IMG/VR virus record: IMGVR_UViG_3300043411_002995 | Span: 1-64,000 of that record | Reading direction: 5' to 3' (one strand) | Length of the DNA: 64,000 nucleotides | Origin: a virus | Shown: positions 1 through 7,155 of the stretch, in pieces | Layout: each line of letters begins with the position of its first letter | How positions within the stretch are numbered: the first letter of the stretch is position 1 | Notes under the pieces: generated by a model | Database searches by the model: none | What the model was told of the DNA's origin: nothing | Seen by the model: only the letters and a program-made list of their open reading frames with translations | Translations under genes and position numbers: made by a program

Positions 1-16
1 CCCCCCCACCTCGGAG

Positions 17-50
17 GCCCCCCGCTTGCCCCACCGGCAGCGGGGGCTTT
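17..50 (+). terminator. Rho-independent terminator candidate
   Basis: A G/C-rich hairpin with left arm CCCCCGC-T-TGCC (bases 19-30) and right arm GGCA-GCGGGGG (36-46), one bulged T and a 5-base loop, followed by TTT. It would end plus-strand transcription entering from the left and insulate the non-coding region that follows. The T tract is short. Confidence 0.55.
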
Positions 51-91
51 CACGCGCCCGCGCGCGTCTTACCCCAGGGAGCCACCTCGAC

Positions 92-100
92 TTATCCACA
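92..100 (+). promoter_or_regulatory. DnaA box (TTATCCACA)
   Basis: Perfect match to the bacterial DnaA-box consensus TTATNCACA. A second identical 9-mer lies at 485-493 in the same orientation. Host DnaA binding is the obvious hypothesis; chance occurrence of two exact copies in one short non-coding region is unlikely. Confidence 0.6.
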
Positions 101-345
101 GGCGTCCGAGGGCCGAATTGATAACGGTTTTCACCGCACTTTCGGTGTAGGTGCCGCAGTGCAGAACCTACGTGTATGACGTGTAATCGACGTAATCCAC
201 CATGCTAAACGAGGTTCATTTGCCTACAGTGGGGGGCACGGTGGTGCGCGCTCATTGCGGTGACTACCTATAACTACATGTCAAGAAATCGACCAAAACC
301 AGTAACCCAACCAACAACTGGGAGTGGTTTGGTAGCGGTCAAGTT

Positions 346-446
346 GGAAAGTGACACCCTCGCGAAAGCCATAGTGGTTGGGGGTCTCTCAAGAAAACTT
401 TTGAAAGACCCCCCCTTCTCGGTCCAGCGTGAGGGTGCCACTTTTT
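346..446. repeat. Concentric inverted repeats (cruciform-forming)
   Basis: Two nested inverted repeats share one centre near base 396. The outer arms are AAAGTGACACCCTCGCG (348-364) and CGTGAGGGTGCCACTTT (428-444), one true mismatch plus a G-T pair. The inner arms are GGGGGTCT (380-387) and AGACCCCC (406-413), continued by TCAA/TTGA. The transcript could fold into a stem of about 100 bases, and the DNA could extrude a cruciform. It could serve an origin, bind a dimeric regulator, or act as a terminator. Confidence 0.65.
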
Positions 447-484
447 CGAAAACACGCGTCTATTTCTCTCTCTCTACTCATTAC

Positions 485-493
485 TTATCCACA
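485..493 (+). promoter_or_regulatory. DnaA box (TTATCCACA)
   Basis: Second exact copy of the DnaA-box consensus, embedded in a pyrimidine-rich strand (about 466-540). Together with the copy at 92-100 it brackets the inverted repeats. Confidence 0.6.
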
Positions 494-665
494 TCCTCCT
501 CTCCCCTCCTCCTCCCCTCCATTTCACCTCTGGCCTCCACCAAATAACGCACCGTGTCATCCGCAGAATGTTCCGGCTTCGCCGGAGATCTTGAGCTGGG
601 TTTTCGACACCCTGCTCGAGCGCCGTTGGGCACCCCTCCGTTCAGGGCACAAGCCCGACGAAGCC

Positions 666-1076
666 ATGATCATGTCCAAGCCCTTCCCCATCTCACCGCG
701 CTACGCGGAGCGTCTGGGTCTGCTCGACCGGCCGGGGATCCCCGTGTTCAACGGGGACCCGCCCGAGGACGTGTGCGGGGGCTGCCTCAACTGCATCGCG
801 TTCCTCGACATGGAGACCGGGCGGCAGGTCTGCTCGAACCTGGCCTGCGGCGGCGCCGACCCGCGCTACTGCCAGGTCTGCCACCGCTGGCGCTACCGCC
901 AGCTGGACTACGACGTCGTCGCGTACATGGGCGGCTGGCAGGAGGCGTGGCGGCCGATCTGGGAGGTCGACGACGACGACCCGCACCCGGAGCCGGCGTT
1001 CGTGTGGCGGCTCTGCTGGGCCGCCTCGCCGGTGGAGTGCCACCGCTACATGCGGGTCTGGAAGCGGCTCGTATGA
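666..1076 (+). CDS. Cysteine-rich zinc-ribbon-like protein, unknown function
   Basis: First convincing gene of the early operon, 136 aa. It has CGGCLNC, a further Cys and a CQVC pair within residues 38-80, a pattern fitting a structural zinc site, then a Trp- and acid-rich half. The start used is ATG 666 (MIMSKPF); a second ATG lies two codons on. The frame stays open upstream to about 429, but that stretch is low in coding character. Its stop overlaps the next start (ATGA at 1073-1076). No family is recognised. Confidence 0.6.
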   Translation: MIMSKPFPISPRYAERLGLLDRPGIPVFNGDPPEDVCGGCLNCIAFLDMETGRQVCSNLACGGADPRYCQVCHRWRYRQLDYDVVAYMGGWQEAWRPIWEVDDDDPHPEPAFVWRLCWAASPVECHRYMRVWKRLV

Positions 1077-1414
1077 GGACGCGGGTGACGAAGCCGCCGC
1101 CGGGGTGGACGCGGATCGACCCGCGGCCCTGGCGCAAGACCACCGCGCGCTGGCGGCACACGAGCGGCTGGCGGCTCGTGCACTGCGGTCACCCGACGGC
1201 GCACCACCCGTGGGCGCTGTACGACCCGCAGGGCTACATGCACACGACCGGGGGCCAGGCGGCGTACGGGCGTAGGCCGTGGAACGGCACGGCGTGGAAC
1301 AGCCTGGTCGAGGCGTGGGACTACGTGGCGTTCATGCTGGCGCACCCGCGGACGTTCCGCTGGCCGGCGTGGACGCGGGGGCGGCACCAGCTGGGAGGGC
1401 CCGATGGCGGATGA
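1073..1414 (+). CDS. Small basic protein, unknown function
   Basis: A 113-aa protein rich in Arg, Trp and His with no Cys pair and no recognised fold. The start ATG overlaps the stop of the upstream gene, and the end overlaps the next gene by 11 bases, as expected for translational coupling. Aromatic and positive residues could suit nucleic-acid or protein binding, but nothing in the sequence decides this. Confidence 0.6.
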   Translation: MRTRVTKPPPGWTRIDPRPWRKTTARWRHTSGWRLVHCGHPTAHHPWALYDPQGYMHTTGGQAAYGRRPWNGTAWNSLVEAWDYVAFMLAHPRTFRWPAWTRGRHQLGGPDGG

Positions 1415-1664
1415 CGAACCGAACCCGCGGAGCCGGTTGGTCCCACCGTACGAGACGTGCCCGCACTGCGGCATGGCGACGACGCTGTGCGACTGGTGCA
1501 TCGAGGGGCACGTGCTCTACGGCGACGGCTCGGCGTTCCCCTGCCCGCACTGTGGCGGGCGCGGGTCTGGGTGTCCGGACGAGGCGGGGATCTACTTCGG
1601 CGACACCATCTTCCGTGGTTGCCAGGGGTGGGTCAGGCAGATCGAACAGGAGCTGAAGGTATGA
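1404..1664 (+). CDS. Small protein with two CxxC zinc-binding pairs
   Basis: An 86-aa protein. CPHCG and CDWC occur in the N-terminal third and CPHCGGRGSGC in the middle. The last is like the CxxCxGxG repeats of DnaJ-type zinc domains, suggesting one or two bound zinc ions. The acidic C-terminus ends in ELKV. It is coupled to its neighbour by overlap and is followed after 25 bases by the primase-helicase. Confidence 0.65.
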   Translation: MADDEPNPRSRLVPPYETCPHCGMATTLCDWCIEGHVLYGDGSAFPCPHCGGRGSGCPDEAGIYFGDTIFRGCQGWVRQIEQELKV

Positions 1665-1689
1665 ACGCTCAACCTGAACGAGGCGCGCG

Positions 1690-4600
1690 ATGACGTTCTG
1701 GAAGGACTACGCGTACGTCGACGCGCAGATGGAGCACCAGGTCACCAAGGCGAAGCTGCCGTGGGTGCGGATGCGGGTGGGGGACGTGCAGCGGCGGGTG
1801 GTCGAGAAGTCCTCGGGGACGAACTGCTACGCGACGGTGCAGCGGTTCAAGGACGCGACGAGCCTGCGCGAGCTGCAGCGGCAGAAGGCGAAGCCGCCGG
1901 TGCCGGTGCCGCCGCCGCCCCCGAGCAAGAAGGGCAAGGGCAAGGGCAAGCCGCAGCCCGAGCTCGAGCTCGACCCGGCGGAGCTGGCGGCCGCAGCCGC
2001 GGCGAAGGAGGTGGCGGCCGCGGAGCGCGAGGCGGACGAGCTGCCCGAGCAGCAGCCGCACTACCACGGGCTGTTCTTCGACTTCGACGCGGACCCGGGC
2101 AAGGAGACCGGGCCCGCGCACGGGATGACCTTCGAGGGGGCGACGGAGCTCGCGCTCAACCAGGTCCGCACGCTGGCGGCGTGGTTCCTGCGGAGCTTCC
2201 CGGGGCTCTCGCCCAAGCACGTCCAGGCCTGGTACTCGGGCTCGAAGGGGTTCCACCTGGTGGTGCGCCCCGAGCCGTTCAACATCCGGCCGCACATGCA
2301 CCTGACGTACATCGTCAAGCGCATCGCGCTCGAGCTGAGCCAGAGCCTGGGGCTGACGACGCTCGACCGCACGGTCTACTCGATCCCGCGGATGTGGCGC
2401 ATCCCGAACACGGTCCACCCCAAGACCCGGCGCTACAAGATCGAGCTCACCCACGACGAGCTGATGACGATGAAGCCGGGGGACATCGTCGAGCTCTCGC
2501 AGCACGCGCGGAACCCCGGGGCGGAGGCCCTGCCGGACAGCCACATCTACCCGGAGAGCGACTACAAGGACATCCCGCCGCTGCCGGAGGCGGTGGCCTG
2601 GTACCTCGAGCACTACCAGGCGTACGACGCGTACCGGGACCTGAAGAAGCTGATGCCGCGGCGGCCGATCCAACGGCCGGACGAGGGCGACGCGTTCCCG
2701 GTGTGCGTCCAGGACATCTTGAAGAACGGGCCGAAGGAGGGCGGCCCGAACCGGAACCGGGTGCTGTTGCCGCTGGCCGGGTTCTTCCACGACGCGGGGC
2801 TGAACGCGAAGGAGGCGCAGCGCCAGCTCGACGACTGGACCCGCGAGCACTACCCGAACGACGGGCACACGGCGGAGCGGATCGCGAACGGGCACTCGGT
2901 CATCGACCAGGCGTACCGGGGGCACGTGAAGTTCAGCTGCCGGTTCATCCGGTCGCTGGCCGGCACCGGGGAGAACGGCCGGGTGGCGTGCGTGGGCGAG
3001 GACAAGTGCCCGTGGATCGCGAACCCGACGGACCAGGAGCCGGCGCAGGTGCCGGAGATCCACCTGAGCGAGGCGAGCAAGGGCTGCTACGTCAACACGA
3101 TGATCAAGACGGCGGTGCACGTCGCGGCGATCGCGAAGGCGCCGTTCGAGCTGCCCGTGAAGGGGCGGATCATGTGCACGCCGAACCCGGAGGCGGCGAT
3201 CTGCGAAAACTGCCCGAACAACCTGGCCGGGGGCAAGGGGAAGCTGCAGTTCACGTTCGACGTGGAGGAGCGAGCAGTGCTCGACCTGGTCGACGTCAAC
3301 GACTCGAACCGCAAGGGGACGATCAAGGCGCGGGTCGGGATCCCGAAGGACTGCCACAAGCACAAGATCGAGATCCTCGAGAGCAGCAACGTGGAGGAGC
3401 TGCAGATCATCCCGATGGTCGACTACGCGCACGCCTACGAGGTGTCGATGGCGGCGGACGACGACGACCTCAACAAGAAGTCGGCGAAGCACGTCGTGCG
3501 GCGGGCGTTCTACCTGGGCCACGGCATCGAGGCGAACAAGAAGTACATGGTCGAGTCGATGGTCTTCGGGCACCCGAAGGACCAGCGGATCTGCTTCCTG
3601 TTCGACAAGGCCGACCCGGCGCAGAACGACATCGACCAGTTTCACATGACCGCGGAGCTCAAGGACAAGCTCCGCATCTTCCAGCCGCGGCCAGGGCAGT
3701 CGGTCTACGACAAGTTCCAGGAGATCCACCGGGACCTGACGGCGAACGTGCACCAGATCGGCGGCCGCTTCGACCTCTCCATCGCGGTCGACCTCTGCTA
3801 CCACGCGGTGATCGGGTTCAAGTTCGCGGGCCAGCCGGTCCACAAGGGGTGGTTCGAGCTGCTGGTGATGGGGGACACGGGCACGGGCAAGACGACGCTG
3901 ATCGAGCGGATGATGCGGCACTACGGGCTCGGGGAGCTCATCGCCGGCGAGGACTCGAAGCGCACGGGCCTGGTCTACGCCAGCATCCAGATGCAGGGGC
4001 AGTGGATCTTGCGGTGGGGGAAGATCCCGCAGAACGACCGGCGGCTGCTGATCATCGACGAGTTCGCGGGCATCCCGGGCGAGGAGGTCGGGAAGATGAC
4101 GCAGCTGCGGTCGAGCGGTCGAGCGGTGGGCGGCGGCGTGAACGCGGACTACGAGACGTGGGCGCGGACGCGGCTCATCCTGATCACGAACCCGCGGAAC
4201 AACCGGGGGCAGATGGCGGGGTTCAACTACGGCATCCAGGCGGTGGAGGACCTGTTCGACGAGGCGCAGGACCTGCGGCGCGTGGACCTGGCGATCATCG
4301 CCGAGAAGGACGAGGTGAAGACGGAGCTGCTCAACAAGCGGTGGGACAAGAGCGATCTGCCGCACGTCTACACGGCGGACCTGTGCCGCAGCATGGTGCT
4401 GTGGGCGTGGAGCCGCGAGCCGCACCACATCGAGTGGCAGGGGGGCGCGGAGGACGCGCTCCTGCGGTGGGCAGACCGGATGGGAGACACGTACGAGTGC
4501 GACGTGCCGCTGGCGGAGCGGGCGGACCTGCGGTTGAAGCTGGCGCGCATCAGCGCGGCGGTGGCGGCGCGGCTGTTCTCGACGGACGCGACGGCCAAGA

Positions 4601-5121
4601 AGGTGATCATCACGACCGACCACGTCGACTTCGCGGCCCAGTTCATGGACCGGAGCTACCGCAAGAAGTCGATGGCGTACTTCGAGTACGCGCGGAAGTA
4701 CAAGCAGGACAACCACTACAGCGAGGAGAAGAAGGTCGACATCAAGAAGACGATGCTCGGGTTCGGGGACGAGAGCGAGTCGATCATCGCGACGATGCTC
4801 GACGTCGACCTCCTCTCGAAGCCGATGTTCGCGGACATGGTGAACCTGGACCAGGACGACCTGCGGCGGCTGTGGAAGTACCTGGTGGGCGAGCGGCTGC
4901 TGCGCAAGACGGCGCGCGGGTACCGCAAGACGCCGGCGTTCACGAAGTTCCTCAAGGGGATGGGCGGGGGCAAGAGCGGGTACTCGGGCGAGCTGCCCGA
5001 CGACTTCGAGACGGGCGGGAACTTCGAGGAGCACGCGGCGCGCCCGCCGGCGGACGCGTTCTTCGCAGACGAGGACCTGGACTACCCCCCGGGTGGCGAC
5101 GACGAGCCCCCGCCGTTCTGA
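1690..5121 (+). CDS. Archaeo-eukaryotic primase fused to MCM-like AAA+ helicase
   Basis: Likely replicative primase-helicase, 1143 aa. Residues about 120-260 carry the three AEP (PriS-type) motifs: FDFDAD (D131, D133), SGSKGFH (183-189) and a later Asp (D226) before a basic block. Residues about 420-520 hold a scattered Cys set that may bind metal. The AAA+ core follows, with Walker A GDTGTGKTT (729-736), Walker B LLIIDEF (786-792) and sensor 1 around N834; the order and spacing resemble MCM rather than DnaB. The tail has a probable winged helix. Residues 60-115 are a charged Pro/Lys/Ala linker. Primase-MCM fusions are known from some phages and prophages. Followed at once by AGGAGG and the next gene. 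Confidence 0.85.
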   Translation: MTFWKDYAYVDAQMEHQVTKAKLPWVRMRVGDVQRRVVEKSSGTNCYATVQRFKDATSLRELQRQKAKPPVPVPPPPPSKKGKGKGKPQPELELDPAELAAAAAAKEVAAAEREADELPEQQPHYHGLFFDFDADPGKETGPAHGMTFEGATELALNQVRTLAAWFLRSFPGLSPKHVQAWYSGSKGFHLVVRPEPFNIRPHMHLTYIVKRIALELSQSLGLTTLDRTVYSIPRMWRIPNTVHPKTRRYKIELTHDELMTMKPGDIVELSQHARNPGAEALPDSHIYPESDYKDIPPLPEAVAWYLEHYQAYDAYRDLKKLMPRRPIQRPDEGDAFPVCVQDILKNGPKEGGPNRNRVLLPLAGFFHDAGLNAKEAQRQLDDWTREHYPNDGHTAERIANGHSVIDQAYRGHVKFSCRFIRSLAGTGENGRVACVGEDKCPWIANPTDQEPAQVPEIHLSEASKGCYVNTMIKTAVHVAAIAKAPFELPVKGRIMCTPNPEAAICENCPNNLAGGKGKLQFTFDVEERAVLDLVDVNDSNRKGTIKARVGIPKDCHKHKIEILESSNVEELQIIPMVDYAHAYEVSMAADDDDLNKKSAKHVVRRAFYLGHGIEANKKYMVESMVFGHPKDQRICFLFDKADPAQNDIDQFHMTAELKDKLRIFQPRPGQSVYDKFQEIHRDLTANVHQIGGRFDLSIAVDLCYHAVIGFKFAGQPVHKGWFELLVMGDTGTGKTTLIERMMRHYGLGELIAGEDSKRTGLVYASIQMQGQWILRWGKIPQNDRRLLIIDEFAGIPGEEVGKMTQLRSSGRAVGGGVNADYETWARTRLILITNPRNNRGQMAGFNYGIQAVEDLFDEAQDLRRVDLAIIAEKDEVKTELLNKRWDKSDLPHVYTADLCRSMVLWAWSREPHHIEWQGGAEDALLRWADRMGDTYECDVPLAERADLRLKLARISAAVAARLFSTDATAKKVIITTDHVDFAAQFMDRSYRKKSMAYFEYARKYKQDNHYSEEKKVDIKKTMLGFGDESESIIATMLDVDLLSKPMFADMVNLDQDDLRRLWKYLVGERLLRKTARGYRKTPAFTKFLKGMGGGKSGYSGELPDDFETGGNFEEHAARPPADAFFADEDLDYPPGGDDEPPPF

Positions 5122-5132
5122 GGAGGATGATG

Positions 5133-5411
5133 ATGACGAAGTTCCTGTTCGTGGTGCCCGAGCGGTGGCGGACCGAAACGCGCGGCGACGAGGCGATCAT
5201 CACCTCGCCGTCGGGCCTGAGCGTCACCATCGACTGGGCGCGGCGCGAGATCCGGCCGGGCATCTCGAGCTACGGCAAGCCGATCAACCAGACCACGTAC
5301 GCCCGGCGGAACTGGCAGCAGCGGATGGTGGACGACGCGCTCGCGTACCTGAGCGAGCACGAGGCCACCCTGCCCGGCAAGCCGACGACGAAGCCCACGA
5401 AGAAGAGGTGA
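5133..5411 (+). CDS. Small protein, unknown function
   Basis: A 92-aa protein with mixed beta-like N-terminus and a Lys-rich tail. Three in-frame ATG codons lie at 5127, 5130 and 5133; the last is chosen because the Shine-Dalgarno AGGAGG (5121-5126) then sits six bases upstream. It is tightly linked to the primase-helicase, so a replication accessory role is possible but unproven. Confidence 0.65.
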   Translation: MTKFLFVVPERWRTETRGDEAIITSPSGLSVTIDWARREIRPGISSYGKPINQTTYARRNWQQRMVDDALAYLSEHEATLPGKPTTKPTKKR

Positions 5412-5416
5412 GCACG

Positions 5417-5902
5417 ATGGAAGAGAAGCAGACCAAGGCCCTCCACCTGACCGACGAGGAGCTGAGCGTCGTCTACAACGCGCTCGTGTGGTTCCGGCTC
5501 AACGAGAAGCAGGACGAGCGCTGGGACCTGTCGACCGACATCATGCTGGCGATCAAGCCGCTGTTGCCGGCCGGCGGACTGCCGACGCCGGTGCCGCGGA
5601 GCTACCAGCAGGAACTCTCGACGCTGCTGCGGAGGTGGCAGGCGCGCGGGGGGAGCCAGCTCGAGGCGGCGAGCCTGTTGCTGGTGGCGGGGGTGCTGGG
5701 CCTGCGGGCCGGGGCGCCGGGGGAGGTGTGCCCGCCGGCGCTGCTCGAGCAGGTGCGGCAGGCGTGGGCGATGGGGACGCCGATGGACCGCGCACGGTTC
5801 GAGAAGGCCCCCTGCTACCTGTGCGGGTACAACGGCCCAGAGTACTTCCAGCCGGAGCGGCACCTGTGCGCGGAGCGGTACCACCGCCTCGGGCTGGGCT
5901 GA
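5417..5902 (+). CDS. Phage protein with C-terminal Cys cluster, unknown function
   Basis: A 161-aa protein. The N-terminal 60 residues are predicted helical (LTDEELSVVYNALVWF), and the last 40 contain CYLCG followed by a later Cys and His, consistent with a zinc site. It starts at ATG 5417, five bases after the previous stop. No family assignment. Confidence 0.65.
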   Translation: MEEKQTKALHLTDEELSVVYNALVWFRLNEKQDERWDLSTDIMLAIKPLLPAGGLPTPVPRSYQQELSTLLRRWQARGGSQLEAASLLLVAGVLGLRAGAPGEVCPPALLEQVRQAWAMGTPMDRARFEKAPCYLCGYNGPEYFQPERHLCAERYHRLGLG

Positions 5903-5904
5903 CC

Positions 5905-6123
5905 ATGCCCAGGTTCGACGTGCACATGGAGTCGTCGGCCGAGGTGGTGCGGGGCCACGTCATCGTCGAGGCCGCCACGCTCGAGGAGGCGATCGCGCAG
6001 GCGACACGCGCCGAGAGCGTCGACTGGGTGGTAGCGGGGGGCCTGGCGCCGGCGCGCGCCGTCAAGATCTACAACTACGACACCGGTCGAACGGTGTACG
6101 TGAAGGGCAGGCACGGATCATGA
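5905..6123 (+). CDS. Small protein, unknown function
   Basis: A 72-aa protein starting MPRFDVHMESSAEVV, with a pattern of short strands and an acidic helix (LEEAIAQATRAES) and a basic end. It begins two bases after the previous stop and its last codons overlap the next ATG (ATGA). The fold may be a small alpha/beta unit. Confidence 0.6.
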   Translation: MPRFDVHMESSAEVVRGHVIVEAATLEEAIAQATRAESVDWVVAGGLAPARAVKIYNYDTGRTVYVKGRHGS

Positions 6124-6491
6124 GCAACCACGGTGTCGAGATCGACCCGGAGATGGCGAAGAAGTTCGCCGAGGTGTTCGAGGAGGTGCTCGGCAAGCAC
6201 AAGGACAAGCTCGAGGAGACGATGCGCGCGGCGGCCGCGGAGCTCGAGCTGGGCTCGACCGGCGAGGTGCCGGACGGCAAGCTGACCGAGCGGGACGGCG
6301 GCGAGATGAAGATCGCGGTCGCCGTGGTCGACGGGCGGGTGGTGATGAACTTCGGCCAGCTGGTGAGCTGGATCGGGTTCCAGCCGGGGCAGGCGCGGCA
6401 GATCGCGGCCGCGCTGGTGACGCAGGCGGAGGCTGCCGAGGCGTGGCTGGCGTCGCTCACCGACTTCAAGGAGACGGCGAGCGATGGCTAG
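6120..6491 (+). CDS. Small acidic helical protein, unknown function
   Basis: A 123-aa protein. The N-terminal half is Glu/Lys-rich helix (EMAKKFAEVFEEVLG), followed by strand-like sequence with IAVAVVDG and a helical, Ala-rich C-terminus. No catalytic motif. It is coupled to both neighbours by ATGA-type and 8-base overlaps. Confidence 0.6.
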   Translation: MSNHGVEIDPEMAKKFAEVFEEVLGKHKDKLEETMRAAAAELELGSTGEVPDGKLTERDGGEMKIAVAVVDGRVVMNFGQLVSWIGFQPGQARQIAAALVTQAEAAEAWLASLTDFKETASDG

Positions 6492-6846
6492 GTTCAACGC
6501 CCGCTACGTCCGCAAGGTCAGCCAGGTCTGCACGTGCGGGCACACGCAGTACGGGCACGCGCTCGACGAGGAGGACGGCAAGCTCACGTGGGGCAAGGGC
6601 CGGTGCCGGTCGTCGGCGACGTGTGCGTGCCCGATGTACCAGCACCCGACCGTGGCGGTCGACGTCGACCTCGACGGGGATGCGCTGGGGGACGAGGGGG
6701 TGGCGGTTGAGCGCCTGGTCGAGGCCGGGCTGCTGTGCCGCGGCGAGAAGCTGCGAGAGCTGCGGCGCGAGGCCGACGGGAAGGTGGTGGTGTTCCCGGA
6801 TCGCAGCGTCTGGCACTCGATCATCCTGACGCCGGTGCCTGGATGA
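6484..6846 (+). CDS. Cysteine-rich small protein, probable zinc site
   Basis: A 120-aa protein with CTCGH in the first 25 residues and a later C...CACP, giving four Cys plus His within about 30 residues, a likely zinc-binding knuckle. The remainder is an alpha/beta-looking region ending VFPDRSVWHSIILTPVPG. Overlaps its neighbours at both ends. Function unknown. Confidence 0.6.
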   Translation: MARFNARYVRKVSQVCTCGHTQYGHALDEEDGKLTWGKGRCRSSATCACPMYQHPTVAVDVDLDGDALGDEGVAVERLVEAGLLCRGEKLRELRREADGKVVVFPDRSVWHSIILTPVPG

Positions 6847-7061
6847 CCCACCAGCAGCGGGCAGTGCTCTACCTGGGGCGTGAGCTGCTGCGTCGGTATC
6901 GTGAGTGCCAGGCGACGGTCAACGCGCGCCGGGAGCAAGATCTGCACTGGCAGGCTCGGCAGCTCTACCACCTGTACTGCGCGATGGTCCGGATGTTCTG
7001 GGCGCGCGACCCGCGCTACGACCCGTTCTGGCGCGGAGGAGAACGATCTTGCGACATGTGA
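6843..7061 (+). CDS. Small basic protein, unknown function
   Basis: A 72-aa, Arg- and Tyr-rich, largely helical protein (LYLGRELLRRYRECQ). Starts in an ATGA overlap with the previous gene. It is the last gene before a 94-base gap preceding the Rad50-like ATPase. Confidence 0.55.
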   Translation: MTHQQRAVLYLGRELLRRYRECQATVNARREQDLHWQARQLYHLYCAMVRMFWARDPRYDPFWRGGERSCDM

Positions 7062-7155
7062 ACAAGGAGGACTGACAGATCCACAAGCTGTACGACGCCT
7101 ACATCCGAGTCCGCCCCGGCGGCATCCTCGGCCAACCCTGAGAGACCAAGCGACC
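7062..7155 (+). other. Spacer with strong Shine-Dalgarno but no ATG
   Basis: AGGAGG (7065-7070) is followed eight bases later by ATC, from which an open frame of 20 sense codons runs to TGA at 7139-7141 (IHKLYDAYIRVRPGG...). The composition looks coding. It could be a leader peptide using a rare ATC start, a decayed gene that lost its ATG, or chance. A CTG at 7072 is in frame with the ATPase downstream. Confidence 0.3.

Larger units (their letters stand above)
51..665. other. Non-coding control region, candidate replication origin
   Basis: About 615 bases with no convincing gene, unlike the gapless coding that follows. The stretch from about 115 to 500 is visibly richer in A and T than the rest of the window. 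It contains two perfect DnaA-box sequences, small hairpins (CACCG at 132-136 with CGGTG at 143-147; GTAGGT at 147-152 with ACCTAC at 166-171), a large concentric inverted repeat, and a polypyrimidine run at about 466-540. It sits directly upstream of the primase-helicase operon. These are usual ingredients of a bidirectional origin; the role is inferred. A TATAAC sequence at 269-274 resembles a -10 box but has no -35 partner. Confidence 0.5.

Noticed and set aside
269-274. TATAAC box as early promoter
   Set aside because: No -35 match at 16-18 bases upstream and no gene start close behind; kept only as a note in the control region.
260-547. A 95-codon open frame in the first control region
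   Set aside because: It starts at GTG without ribosome-binding site, has low-complexity Ser/Leu/Pro content from the pyrimidine tract and runs through inverted repeats. It is not like the GC-rich genes around it.
429-665. N-terminal extension of the first gene
   Set aside because: The frame is open, but composition is non-coding until ATG 666 and it would translate the pyrimidine tract and a DnaA box.
1669-5034. Very long open frame on the strand opposite the primase-helicase
   Set aside because: Arg/Leu/Val/His-rich shadow caused by GC-biased third positions; it has no domain, whereas the plus strand shows clear primase and helicase motifs.
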